In this document: piece by piece, positions 34,933 to 43,437 of the stretch
How positions within the stretch are numbered: the stretch's first letter is position 1
Layout of the letters: each line of letters opens with the position of its first letter
Assembly: GCF_028292945.1 (NCBI RefSeq)
Contig: NZ_JAQGLJ010000063.1
Location: 1 to 53,998, forward strand
DNA: 53,998 bases
Reading direction: 5' to 3'
Origin: Sphingomonas bacterium
GTDB taxonomy: Bacteria > Pseudomonadota > Alphaproteobacteria > Sphingomonadales > Sphingomonadaceae
Made by a program: the position numbers and the translations under genes
The notes under the pieces: model-generated
Told to the model about the DNA's origin: nothing
Databases searched by the model: none
What the model saw: the letters and a program-made list of their open reading frames with translations, nothing else

Positions 34933-36537
34933 GTGCCCGATCGCCGCACCTTCATTGCCGCCGCCGCGGGCATCTCCGCCGTGGGCGCGAGCGCGCTCGC
35001 ACTGAGCGGTAGGGATCGACGGATCCCCGGCACGCTCGGTGGCGCGGATGTCGCGCGCGGACATAGGCTTCGCGGTGCCAGCTTCCCTGCCGCCACCAGC
35101 ACCGAACGCACCAGCGTCGCGATCGTCGGTGGAGGCGTCGCGGGTTTGTCCGCCGCCTGGGCGCTCGCCGATGCCGGCGTCGAGTTCCGCCTGCTCGAAC
35201 TGGAAGACCGCGCTGGCGGCAACGCGCGTGCCGGGCGCAACGCGGTCTCGGCCTTTCCCCTCGGGGCGCACTATCTTCCCGTCCCCAATCCGGAAGCAAA
35301 GGGCGTGCTGCGCCTGCTGGAGCGGCTCGGCATCGTCACCGGCTGGGAGGGCGGCAAGCCGGTGTTCGATCCCTACGCCGTCGTCGCCGACCCGGACGAA
35401 CGCCTGCTTCACCTCGGCCGCTGGCAGGAAGGGTTGGTGCCTGCGGTCGGCCTGACGCCGCAGGATCGCCACGACCTCGACGCGTTTTTCGCCGCCATGC
35501 AGGTCTACCGCACGCGCATAGGTGCCGACGGCCGCCCCGCCTTTTCGATCCCGATGGAGGGCAGCAGCCGCGACGCGGACCTGCTCGCGCTCGACCGGCT
35601 CAGCTTCACCGACTGGCTGCACGCGCAGGGCTGGCGCTCGCCGGTGCTCCACGCGCACATTCGATATGGTTGCCGCGACGATTACGGCACCGAGCCGCAG
35701 CACACCTCCGCCTGGGCGGGCATCCATTACTACGCCGGCAGACGGGGCGCGGCGGCCAATGTCGATGGCGACGCGGTGCTGACCTGGCCCGAAGGCAACG
35801 GGCACCTCGTCGGCCGCATGGCGGCCCGGCTGCGGGAGCACATCGTCGGGGACCGGCTCGCCTTCCGCGTGGAGCGCACCCCGGCCGGTGTGACGATCGA
35901 CAGCCTGCGCGGTGATGGTTCCGTCGTCCGCACGCATGCCGACGCGGCGATCCTCGCCACGCCGCATTTCGTCGCCGCGCGCCTGGTCGGGGCCGGCAAG
36001 GCGCACGGCTTCGACTACGCCCCCTGGCTGGTCGCGAACGTCACCGTCGATCGCCCTCCCGCGGGCCCCGGTGCGCAGCTCGCCTGGGACAATGTCAGCT
36101 GGACCAGCCGCAGCCTCGGTTATGTCGTCGCGGGTCATCAGGGCTTGAGCGCCACGCCTGGCCCGACGGTGCTGACCTGGTATCTGCCGCTGTCGGACAT
36201 GGACCCCGGCGCTGCCCGGCGCGAGCTGATCGCGCGGCCGCTGGAGCATTGGCAGGCGATGGTCCGCGACGACCTGCTGCTCACCAACCCGGATCTTGCC
36301 GACGCGATCCGCCGCATCGACGTATGGCGCTGGGGCCATGCGATGGTCCGCCCCGTTCCCGGCTACTTCTTCGGCGGTGCCCGCGCTGCGGCGGCGCAGG
36401 CCCGGCCGCCGTTGTTCTTCGCACATTCGGATTACAGCGGCTTGTCGATCTTCGAGGAAGCGCATTGGCGCGGCACGCGCGCGGCGGAGGACGCGATGGC
36501 GCTGCTGGGCGTCGCTTACGGCTCGACGCTGGTCTAG
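34933..36537 (+). CDS. FAD-dependent amine-oxidase-like oxidoreductase, probable Tat substrate
   Basis: A 534-residue flavoprotein. The N-terminus has a twin-arginine-like signal (DRRTFIAAAAGISAVGASA, residues 3-21). It is followed by the FAD-binding Rossmann motif VAIVGGGVAGLSAAWALADA (near 63-82) and LLELEDRAGGNAR, the usual amine oxidase/phytoene-desaturase pattern. A C-terminal FAD segment has FFAHSDYSGLSIFEEAHWRGTRAAED. The start is GTG at 34933 (or TTG at 34927), set by the GAGAGGG ribosome site. If Tat export is correct it works in the periplasm. With an AdoMet decarboxylase and an aminopropyltransferase beside it, a polyamine-like substrate is a plausible inference, but no substrate residue proves this. 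Confidence 0.87.
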   Translation: MPDRRTFIAAAAGISAVGASALALSGRDRRIPGTLGGADVARGHRLRGASFPAATSTERTSVAIVGGGVAGLSAAWALADAGVEFRLLELEDRAGGNARAGRNAVSAFPLGAHYLPVPNPEAKGVLRLLERLGIVTGWEGGKPVFDPYAVVADPDERLLHLGRWQEGLVPAVGLTPQDRHDLDAFFAAMQVYRTRIGADGRPAFSIPMEGSSRDADLLALDRLSFTDWLHAQGWRSPVLHAHIRYGCRDDYGTEPQHTSAWAGIHYYAGRRGAAANVDGDAVLTWPEGNGHLVGRMAARLREHIVGDRLAFRVERTPAGVTIDSLRGDGSVVRTHADAAILATPHFVAARLVGAGKAHGFDYAPWLVANVTVDRPPAGPGAQLAWDNVSWTSRSLGYVVAGHQGLSATPGPTVLTWYLPLSDMDPGAARRELIARPLEHWQAMVRDDLLLTNPDLADAIRRIDVWRWGHAMVRPVPGYFFGGARAAAAQARPPLFFAHSDYSGLSIFEEAHWRGTRAAEDAMALLGVAYGSTLV

Positions 36538-36546
36538 AGCGGGCGC

Positions 36547-36912
36547 GTGTACACCGGCACCCACCTCCTCGCCGACCTGTCCGGCTGCAAGGGTCTGGAT
36601 GAACTCGAGCGAGTCGACACGGCATTGCGCGAGGCGGTCGCGGCGGCGAGCGCCACGCTGATCGATGTCCGCCTTCACCATTTCGGCGCAGGACAGGGCG
36701 TCACCGGCGTCGCTCTGCTCGCGGAATCGCACATCTCGATCCACACCTGGCCCGAACACGACTATGCCGCGGTCGACATCTTCCTCTGCGGCTCGAAGCA
36801 CGACCTCGACGCGGCGCTGGTGGCGCTGTCGACGCGATTGGAGGCGACACGCTGCGACGAACGGCGTGTCGCGCGGGGGTATGGAGTGCCCCCAGAGCCT
36901 TCTTCACCCTGA
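36547..36912 (+). CDS. speD: S-adenosylmethionine decarboxylase proenzyme SpeD-like
   Basis: A 121-residue protein with the signature AESHISIHTWPEHDYAAVDIF (residues 57-77). The family self-cleaves between Glu and Ser in ESH, turning the serine into the pyruvoyl group. The catalytic His and Cys equivalents are present (HTWPEH, LCGS). The length fits the short bacterial class 1 enzyme. It starts with GTG at 36547, 9 bases after the oxidoreductase stop. The product, decarboxylated AdoMet, is the aminopropyl donor for the membrane enzyme encoded upstream. The C-terminal tail after GYGV is short and uncharacteristic. Confidence 0.92.
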   Translation: MYTGTHLLADLSGCKGLDELERVDTALREAVAAASATLIDVRLHHFGAGQGVTGVALLAESHISIHTWPEHDYAAVDIFLCGSKHDLDAALVALSTRLEATRCDERRVARGYGVPPEPSSP

Positions 36913-37029
36913 CCCAGAGCGAATGCATCACTTCTGCACACCGCCGACGGCACGCGCTGCATCCCGCCTCGTTACGCCCTGCCCATGCCCGCCCTTGACC
37001 TCGCCGCGCATCGGCGCATCACCGGCCCC

Positions 37030-37728
37030 ATGCCGCGCACCGTTCTGGTAGTCGACGACGACCCGCACATCCGCCAGCTCCTCGTCTTCGCACTGGGCAA
37101 GGCGGGTCTGAGCACCATCGAGGCGGATGACGGCGAGGCGGCCCTGCGAATGGTGGAGGAGCACGAACCCGATCTCGTCGTGCTCGACATCAACATGCCC
37201 CGCATGGACGGGCTGGAGGTCTGCCGCCGTCTGCGCGCGTCAGGCGATATCCCCGTGCTGTTCCTGTCCAGCCGCGATGACGAGATCGACCGGGTGGTGG
37301 GGATCGAACTCGGCGCGGACGATTACGTCGTGAAACCCTTTTCCCCGCGAGAGGTCGTCGCGCGCGTTCAGGCGGTGCTCCGCCGCACCGGCCCGCGCGC
37401 GGCGGCGGTCGCCTCCTCCGGCGCCGGACCGGCGATCAGCCACGGCCGCCTGGTGCTCGATCTAGACGGCTGGCGCGCCGCATGGGCCGGCGAGGCCGTC
37501 TCACTGACACTGACTGAATTCTCCATCCTGCGGACGCTCGCCGCGACACCGGCGAAGGTGTTCAGCCGCGACGCGATCATCGATCACCTGCACGGCCCCG
37601 GCTTCGCCATCACCGACCGCACGATCGACAGTCACATCCGCAACCTGCGCGCCAAATTCGCCACTGTCGGGGCCGAACACCTGATCGAGACCCGCGCCGG
37701 GATCGGCTATCGGCTGGGCGCCTGTTGA
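37030..37728 (+). CDS. OmpR/PhoB-family response regulator
   Basis: A 232-residue two-domain regulator. The receiver domain (1-120) has the acidic pair DDD at 9-11, phosphoacceptor D53 in VVLDINMP and the conserved lysine in DYVVKPF. The winged-helix DNA-binding domain (about 130-230) has LTLTEFSILRTLA, DRTIDSHIRNLRAKF and the final RAGIGYRLG. The ATG at 37030 puts the receiver at the usual distance from the N-terminus; the ATG at 36985 would add 15 residues. The stop overlaps the TTG start of the kinase gene (TTGA), so the pair is one operon. It lies 117 bases after speD; control of the polyamine cluster is possible but not shown. Confidence 0.94.
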   Translation: MPRTVLVVDDDPHIRQLLVFALGKAGLSTIEADDGEAALRMVEEHEPDLVVLDINMPRMDGLEVCRRLRASGDIPVLFLSSRDDEIDRVVGIELGADDYVVKPFSPREVVARVQAVLRRTGPRAAAVASSGAGPAISHGRLVLDLDGWRAAWAGEAVSLTLTEFSILRTLAATPAKVFSRDAIIDHLHGPGFAITDRTIDSHIRNLRAKFATVGAEHLIETRAGIGYRLGAC

Positions 37729-39281
37729 TCGAAAGCATCAAGCAGTGGCTGAAGGCGCGCTGGCCGAGGTTGCGGCTGCGCACCATCCTGTTCGCGACGC
37801 TGTTCTTCGTCGCCGCGCTGCCGGGGATCGGCGCCGTTTTCCTGCGGGTCTACGAGAACACGCTGGTGCGCCAGACGGAGGCGGAGCTGGTGGCCCAGGC
37901 GACCGTACTCGCCGCCTCCGCCGCGCTGGTATGGCCCGGCGCGGGGCCGGAGCCGCAGCTGGCGCCGACCGACCTGAAGCCCGAGTCGCCGCAGATCGAT
38001 CTCAGCACGACGCCGATCCTGGCCGAGCGACCGCAGCCGCGTTTCGCCGGACGGCCCGAGCCCGCCGCGCGAGCGACGGCGATCCGCCTTGCGCCCGTAC
38101 TCGCGCGGACGCGGCAGGTGACGCTCGCCTCGCCCTTCCTCCTGGATGCGAACGGTCGCATCACCGACGGACCGATGACGGGCGGCAGCCATGCCGAACT
38201 GCCGGAGGTGCGCGCCGCGCTTGCCGGGCGGCCGGCGACCGTATTGCGAAGGACCGGCAGCTATCGCGCGGTCTACTGGTTCGAGTGGCTATCGCGCGCC
38301 GCCGCGATCCGCGTCCACCATGCGCGCCCGATCGAGGTCAACGGCCGTGTCGTTGGCGTCGTGCTGCTGTCGCGTTCGGCACGCGCGCTGTTCCGCGGCA
38401 TCTATGAGGATGGCGGCAAGATCGCGCTGGGCATCGCGGCGATCTTCTCGACGCTGCTGGCGCTGACCGCGTTGCTGTCGCGCAGCATAGCCCGGCCGGT
38501 GGAGGCGCTCAGCGCCGTGACGCGGTCAGTGGCGGGCGGGCGCGGGCACGTCCCCCCGCCGCCGCGGACTGCCGCGATCGAGATCCAGGACCTGTATCGC
38601 GACTTCGCGCTCATGGCGGCCGCGATCGATCGCCGCTCGCGCTACCTGCGCGACTTCGCGCATGCGGTCAGCCACGAGTTCAAGACGCCGCTCGCCGGCA
38701 TCCGGGGAGCGCTGGAACTGGTCGGCGAACATGACATGACACCGCACGAACGCGCGCGCTTCCTCGCCAACGCCGACGCGGATGCGGTGCGCCTTCAGCT
38801 GCTCGTCACGCGCCTGCTGGAACTCGCCCGCGCCGACATGAGCGCGGTGCCGGCGGAGGTGGCGACCGACCTCGCGGCGGTGACGGCGAGTGTCGCCAAG
38901 GCCGCCACAACAGCCGACTTCGCGGTCGCGCTCGACCTGCCGCCCCTCCCCCCCGTCGCCGTTCCCGCCGCATCGCTGGAGCGGATGCTGACCACAATGG
39001 TGGAGAACAGCCGTCAGGCAGGCGCGACGCGGGTCGACGTGACCGCATCGGCGGCGGGCGGTGCGGTGTGCCTGCGTATCGCCGATGATGGCAGCGGCAT
39101 TCCCCCCGCCGACCGCGAACGGGTCTTCGAACCGTTCTTCACGACGCGCAGGACCGATGGCGGCAGCGGCCTGGGCCTCCCGATCGTCCGCTCGCTGCTG
39201 GATGCCGCAGGCGGGGAGATCGCGCTGCTCCCCTCGACCGCCGGCGCGACGTTCGCGCTTACGCTGCCGCTTTCGCACTGA
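37725..39281 (+). CDS. Membrane sensor histidine kinase
   Basis: A 518-residue kinase. A first membrane span (about 18-40) and a second (about 232-254) enclose a periplasmic sensor region of about 190 residues. HAMP-like residues follow (255-305). The HisKA box is FAHAVSHEFKTPLAG with phosphoacceptor H317. The ATPase domain shows VENSRQAGATRV (N box), ADDGSGIPP (G1), FEPFFTTRR and GGSGLGLPIV (G2). The TTG start at 37725 overlaps the regulator stop. The signal is unknown. It partners the adjacent OmpR-type regulator. Confidence 0.93.
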   Translation: MIESIKQWLKARWPRLRLRTILFATLFFVAALPGIGAVFLRVYENTLVRQTEAELVAQATVLAASAALVWPGAGPEPQLAPTDLKPESPQIDLSTTPILAERPQPRFAGRPEPAARATAIRLAPVLARTRQVTLASPFLLDANGRITDGPMTGGSHAELPEVRAALAGRPATVLRRTGSYRAVYWFEWLSRAAAIRVHHARPIEVNGRVVGVVLLSRSARALFRGIYEDGGKIALGIAAIFSTLLALTALLSRSIARPVEALSAVTRSVAGGRGHVPPPPRTAAIEIQDLYRDFALMAAAIDRRSRYLRDFAHAVSHEFKTPLAGIRGALELVGEHDMTPHERARFLANADADAVRLQLLVTRLLELARADMSAVPAEVATDLAAVTASVAKAATTADFAVALDLPPLPPVAVPAASLERMLTTMVENSRQAGATRVDVTASAAGGAVCLRIADDGSGIPPADRERVFEPFFTTRRTDGGSGLGLPIVRSLLDAAGGEIALLPSTAGATFALTLPLSH

Positions 39282-39489
39282 GCAGCGCCCCACGGACCCG
39301 GGCCAGCGGCGCGACCCTGGGGCTCGACGCGGGATCCATCGTGCCGCGGGCGCTGACCTCGCGATCACGGCCGTTGTCCTTGCCGCTCGCTCGCCCGAGG
39401 TGACGGAGCGGCAACTCACGTCGCCCCACCCACGTTGACACACCATCATGGCCGCGCAACCAGCGGCGCATCGACTTGGAGAGGCCGAC

Positions 39490-40551
39490 ATGGAACATAT
39501 GGACGTAAACCCGATGGGGCTGGCCGGGTTCGAATTCGCCGAGTTCACCTCGCCCGATCCGGACAAGATGGCGGAGCTGTTCGAGCAGATGGGCTTCGTT
39601 GCCGCCTCGACCCACCCGACCAAGGCCATCACCCGCTACAAGCAGGGCCGCATCAACCTGCTGCTCAACCGCGAGCCGTCCGGCCACGCCGCCGACTTCC
39701 GCGCGGCGCACGGGCCTTCCGCCAGCGCGATGGCATTCCGCGTTCAGGATGCGCGCGCGGCCTATGAAGCTGCGATCGAGCGCGGCGCGAAGCCTGGCGC
39801 CGCGGGGGCGCTCGACGGCGTGCCGGCGCTGGATGGCATCGGCGGCTCGCTGCTGTATCTGGTCGACCGCCACGGCGACACCGGAACCCTCTATGACGAC
39901 TGGAACGCCGTTCCCGGCGCTGCCGAGGCGGAGCAGGCCAACAGTGTCGGCCTCGACCTGCTCGATCATCTGACGCACAATGTGAAGCGCGGCCAGATGC
40001 GCACCTGGTCGACATTCTACGCGCAGATCTTCGGCTTCGAGGAGCAGAAGTATTTCGACATCAAGGGCAAGGCCACCGGCCTGTTCAGCCAGGCGATGAT
40101 CGCGCCGGACAAGGCGATCCGCATCCCGCTGAACGAGTCGCAGGACGACAAGAGCCAGATCGAGGAGTTCATCCGCGATTACAACGGCGAAGGCATCCAG
40201 CATCTCGCCTTTACCACCGACGACATCTTCACCACGGTGGAGAAGCTGCGCGAGCGCGGGGTGCGGTTGCAGGACACGATCGAGACCTATTACGAGCTCG
40301 TCGACAAGCGCGTGCCTGGCCACGGGCACGATCTGGAGCGCCTCAAGAAGAATCGAATCCTGATCGACGGCGACGCGGGCGACGAGGGCCTGCTGCTGCA
40401 GATCTTCACCGAAACGATGGTCGGCCCGATCTTTTTCGAGATCATCCAGCGCAAGGGCAACGAAGGCTTCGGCAACGGCAACTTCCAGGCGCTGTACGAG
40501 AGCATCGAACTCGACCAGATCCGGCGCGGCGTGATCACGGTCGATGCGTGA
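39490..40551 (+). CDS. hpd: 4-hydroxyphenylpyruvate dioxygenase
   Basis: A 353-residue Fe(II) dioxygenase of normal length that converts 4-hydroxyphenylpyruvate to homogentisate. The N-terminal vicinal-oxygen-chelate domain (about 10-145) is followed by the catalytic one. The three iron ligands are visible in context: His in [11 protein letters not shown] (about 160-163), His in [11 protein letters not shown], and Glu in [11 protein letters not shown]. The C-terminal gating helix [15 protein letters not shown] is intact. The ATG at 39490 has GGAGAGG at 39478-39484; an upstream in-frame ATG at 39448 lacks a site. It begins the tyrosine catabolic gene set, separated from hmgA by a REP region. 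Confidence 0.97.
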   Translation: MEHMDVNPMGLAGFEFAEFTSPDPDKMAELFEQMGFVAASTHPTKAITRYKQGRINLLLNREPSGHAADFRAAHGPSASAMAFRVQDARAAYEAAIERGAKPGAAGALDGVPALDGIGGSLLYLVDRHGDTGTLYDDWNAVPGAAEAEQANSVGLDLLDHLTHNVKRGQMRTWSTFYAQIFGFEEQKYFDIKGKATGLFSQAMIAPDKAIRIPLNESQDDKSQIEEFIRDYNGEGIQHLAFTTDDIFTTVEKLRERGVRLQDTIETYYELVDKRVPGHGHDLERLKKNRILIDGDAGDEGLLLQIFTETMVGPIFFEIIQRKGNEGFGNGNFQALYESIELDQIRRGVITVDA

Positions 40552-40556
40552 CTTCC

Positions 40557-40699
40557 ACCCTCTCCCGCAAGCGGGACAGGCAGGGGAGCTGCCAGGTTGA
40601 GGGTCTGACGCGGGTCGGCCCGCACTCACCTTCGACCCCGTCGTTCCCTCACCCGACCTCGCCTGCGGCTCGGCCACCCTCTCCCGCTTGCGGGAGAGG
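40557..40699. repeat. Pair of REP palindromes between hpd and hmgA
   Basis: Two copies of the CCTCTCCCGC palindrome flank 100 bases of non-coding sequence. The first, 40559-40568/40571-40580, is imperfect (GCGGGACAGG). The second, 40678-40687/40690-40699, is perfect with 10-base arms and a 2-base loop. This fills the whole hpd-hmgA gap and could stabilise or terminate the hpd transcript. Confidence 0.85.
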
Positions 40700-40715
40700 A
40701 AAGAAGGAAGAACCC

Positions 40716-41993
40716 ATGACCTACCTCCCCGGCTTCGCCAACCACCACGCCACCGAGGCCGTCGCGGGCGCGCTCCCGATCGGTCGCAACAGCCCGCAGA
40801 ACACCCCCTTCGGCCTCTACGCCGAGCAGCTCTCCGGCACCGCCTTCACCGCGCCGCGCGCGGAGAACCGCAGGTCATGGCTCTACCGCCTCCGCCCAAC
40901 CGCCAACCACCCGCCCTTCACGCCCTATACCGGCGCGAAGCACCTGCGCTCCGCTCCGTTCGACGAGGTCCCGCCCTCGCCCAACCGCATGCGCTGGGAC
41001 CCGCTGCCGCTCCCTACCGAGCCGACCGACTGGATCGATGGCCTCGTCTCCTACGGTGGCAACGAAGGCGTCGGCATCCACCTCTACGCGGCTACCAAGG
41101 ACATGGACCGCGCCTTTTTCTCCGCCGACGGCGAGCTGCTGATTGTCTCCGAATACGGCCGACTGCTGATCGACACGGAGCTGGGCCGGCTCGACGTGCC
41201 CCCCCTCCACGTGGCACTGATCCCGCGCGGGGTCCGCTTTCGCATCGCGCTGCCTGATGGCGAAGCGCGCGGCTACGTGCTCGAAAACTACGGCGCGCTG
41301 TTCCGCCTGCCCGACCTCGGCCCGATCGGCGCCAACGGCCTCGCCAACCCGCGCGACTTCGAGACGCCCGCCGCCTGGTTCGAGGACCGCGACGAGCCTT
41401 GCGAGGTCGTGCAGAAATTCGGTGGCGGCTTGTGGACGACGACGCTCGACCATTCGCCCTTCGATGTCGTCGCCTGGCACGGCAATCTCGCGCCCTGCCG
41501 CTATGACCTCGCGCGCTTCAACACGATCAACACCGTGTCGTTCGACCATCCCGATCCGTCGATCTTCACCGTGCTGACCGCGCCATCGGACACGCCCGGC
41601 ACCGCGAACTGCGACTTCGTGATCTTCCCGCCGCGCTGGATGGTGGCCGACGACACGTTCCGCCCGCCCTGGTTCCACCGCAACGTGATGAGCGAATTCA
41701 TGGGGCTGATCCAAGGCCAGTACGACGCCAAGGAAGGCGGGTTCGCCCCCGGCGGCGCGTCACTCCACAACCAGATGAACGGTCACGGTCCCGATCAGGC
41801 GAGCTACGAAAAGGCGGTCGCGGCGGACCTGAAACCGCACAGGATCGAGGGCACGATGGCGTTCATGTTCGAAACCCGCCTCCCCGTCCGACCGACCCGG
41901 TGGGCGACCGAGACCCCGACCATGCAGCTCGATTATGACGAGGTCTGGAGCGGTTTCGCGAAGGCAAGGCTGCCCCAGGGAGATCAGGAGTGA
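40716..41993 (+). CDS. hmgA: Homogentisate 1,2-dioxygenase
   Basis: A 425-residue enzyme that opens the ring of homogentisate to maleylacetoacetate. Conserved stretches include the opening [32 protein letters not shown] (with the iron ligand and active-site histidines), [15 protein letters not shown] and [12 protein letters not shown] near the C-terminus. The frame is open upstream through the REP region, but the ATG at 40716 has AAGGAAG just before it and matches the family N-terminus. It ends in a GTGA overlap with maiA. Confidence 0.97.
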   Translation: MTYLPGFANHHATEAVAGALPIGRNSPQNTPFGLYAEQLSGTAFTAPRAENRRSWLYRLRPTANHPPFTPYTGAKHLRSAPFDEVPPSPNRMRWDPLPLPTEPTDWIDGLVSYGGNEGVGIHLYAATKDMDRAFFSADGELLIVSEYGRLLIDTELGRLDVPPLHVALIPRGVRFRIALPDGEARGYVLENYGALFRLPDLGPIGANGLANPRDFETPAAWFEDRDEPCEVVQKFGGGLWTTTLDHSPFDVVAWHGNLAPCRYDLARFNTINTVSFDHPDPSIFTVLTAPSDTPGTANCDFVIFPPRWMVADDTFRPPWFHRNVMSEFMGLIQGQYDAKEGGFAPGGASLHNQMNGHGPDQASYEKAVAADLKPHRIEGTMAFMFETRLPVRPTRWATETPTMQLDYDEVWSGFAKARLPQGDQE

Positions 41994-42625
41994 TCCTCCA
42001 CGGCTATTGGCGCTCGGGCACGAGCTACCGCACCCGCATCGCGCTGGCGCTGAAGGGTATCACCTACGAGCAGGCCTCCGTCGATCTCCGCGCGGGCGGC
42101 CAGCACTCGCCGGCCTTCCGCGCGCTCAATCCGCAGGGCCTCGTCCCCGCGATCGAGACCGACGACGGTCAGGTGTTGACCCAGAGCCCCGCGATCCTGG
42201 AATGGCTTGAGGAGGCCTATCCCCACCCGCCGCTCCTCCCGGTGAGCGCGGCCGATCGAGCGATCGTCCGCGCCATGGCCGCGACCGTCGCCTGCGACAT
42301 CCATCCGCTCAACAACCTTCGTGTCCTCCAGGCCGTGCGAGCGTTAGGGGCCGATAGCGAGGCCATCGACACCTGGACGGCGCGCTGGATCGGTGCCGGT
42401 TTCGCCGCTCTGGAGGACCAGATCGCGCGCCACGGCCGAGGCTTCGCCTATGGCGACGCGCCGACTCTGGCCGACTGCCACCTCGTCCCCCAGGTCTATT
42501 CCGCCGAGCGGTTCCGGGTCGACCTCGGCCGGTTTCCCAGGTTGATGGCGGCGGTCACTCACGCGCGTGCCCACCCCGCCTTCGTCGCCGCCCACCCAGA
42601 TCGCCAGCCCGACGCCGACGCATGA
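41990..42625 (+). CDS. maiA: Maleylacetoacetate isomerase (zeta-class GST)
   Basis: A 211-residue glutathione S-transferase fold protein with the zeta-class glutathione site [12 protein letters not shown] near residues 8-19, and [10 protein letters not shown] and [13 protein letters not shown] in the thioredoxin domain. The helical domain has [13 protein letters not shown] and the family's [21 protein letters not shown]. It isomerises maleylacetoacetate to fumarylacetoacetate using glutathione. The GTG start overlaps the hmgA stop (GTGA). The usual SSCS-type active-site run reads SGTS here. Confidence 0.93.
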   Translation: MILHGYWRSGTSYRTRIALALKGITYEQASVDLRAGGQHSPAFRALNPQGLVPAIETDDGQVLTQSPAILEWLEEAYPHPPLLPVSAADRAIVRAMAATVACDIHPLNNLRVLQAVRALGADSEAIDTWTARWIGAGFAALEDQIARHGRGFAYGDAPTLADCHLVPQVYSAERFRVDLGRFPRLMAAVTHARAHPAFVAAHPDRQPDADA

Positions 42626-42981
42626 CGGTGCGCGTCCATGCTACCCCGGCTGGAGTCGTGCTCGGCGCGGTCGATGCAATCGCCGACGGCAAGGCCCGCA
42701 ACTATGTCCTTCAGCTCCGCGCCGGTCGTTTCCACGGCTTCGTCGTTCGTCGCGGCGAGCAGGTCCATGGCTATGTCGATCGCTGCCCTCACGCCGGCGT
42801 CCCGATGGCGCAGGTGCTGGACGACTATCTTACCCCATCGGGCGACCTGATCGCCTGTTCCTGGCACGGCGCGCTGTTCCAGATCGAGGACGGCCTGTGC
42901 GTCGGCGGGCCGTGCATCGGTCAGCACCTGACGCCCTGGCCGGTGACCGTCAGCAACGGCCAGATCGTCACGGCGGGATAG
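42622..42981 (+). CDS. Rieske [2Fe-2S] ferredoxin-like protein
   Basis: A 119-residue soluble Rieske protein. The cluster ligands are clear: CPHAG (about residue 55) and CSWHGALF (about residue 75). No transmembrane or oxygenase domain is attached, so it is of the small ferredoxin type. The ATG overlaps the maiA stop (ATGA), which makes it part of the tyrosine operon by translation. The electron acceptor is unknown; none of the known homogentisate enzymes needs one. Confidence 0.92.
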   Translation: MTVRVHATPAGVVLGAVDAIADGKARNYVLQLRAGRFHGFVVRRGEQVHGYVDRCPHAGVPMAQVLDDYLTPSGDLIACSWHGALFQIEDGLCVGGPCIGQHLTPWPVTVSNGQIVTAG

Positions 42982-43000
42982 CGGCTGGTGGTCAGCCGCT
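42980..43000. other. Hairpin directly after the Rieske gene
   Basis: AGCGGCTG (42980-42987) and CAGCCGCT (42993-43000) are perfect 8-base arms around a 5-base loop, starting inside the stop codon. No T-run follows on either strand, so a classical intrinsic terminator is not supported. It may cap the transcript or mark a rearrangement joint next to the dgoK remnant. Confidence 0.5.
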
Positions 43001-43044
43001 GGAACTCCAGCTGTATTCGCCAGCGAAGGCGTGGGTCGTGGCAG

Positions 43045-43437
43045 GACACGAGAACCATCGCGATGCTGCGCACGCATGGCCTGCTCGCGCGGCAACTGGG
43101 CGGCGATGTCCGTGACGGGCCCGCGTTCCGAGAAGGTGTCGCCGAGGGCGCGCAGCGCGATCTCGCTGCGGGGCTGTTCGCGACCCGCGCCGCGGGCCTG
43201 CTCGGCATGCGTGACGATGCCGACGCGGCAGCGCACGCCAACGACTTGTTGATCGGGGCCGACGTGTCCGCGCGGCTGCACGAGACGCCGTGCGGGGTCG
43301 TTCACGTGCTTGCCGATCGCGTGCTTGGCGCAGTTTACGCCGCGGCGGTCGAGGTGCTCGGAGGCTCCGCCATACTCGTCGACAGCCAGGCCGGGTTCGT
43401 TAACGGCATAATTCAGACCGGAAGGTTCGCCCCATGA
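43045..43437 (+). pseudogene. dgoK: 2-dehydro-3-deoxygalactonokinase DgoK, C-terminal remnant
   Basis: About 130 codons match the last 40% of DgoK: LRTHGLLARQL, then AFREGVAEGAQRD, ATRAAGLLGM, NDLLIGADVSARL and the final VDSQAGFVNGII, in the family order. The N-terminal sugar-kinase half with its phosphate-binding motif is absent; the Rieske gene ends 60 bases upstream. A further kinase-like piece (AKAWVVAG, 43023-43046) appears in another frame, hinting at a frameshift, but this is weak. The TGA still overlaps the dgoA ATG (ATGA), as expected for a former dgoKA operon. The remnant cannot be an active kinase. Its remaining frame may still serve for dgoA translation. Confidence 0.8.

Noticed and set aside
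39282..39489. A regulator gene for the tyrosine operon in the gap before hpd
   Set aside because: The 208 bases contain no frame with a helix-turn-helix or plausible start; only the hpd ribosome site is recognisable.
33032..40699. Repeated palindromes considered as a CRISPR array
   Set aside because: Copies are irregularly spaced, differ in loop sequence, lie in separate gaps and lack unique spacers or cas genes.
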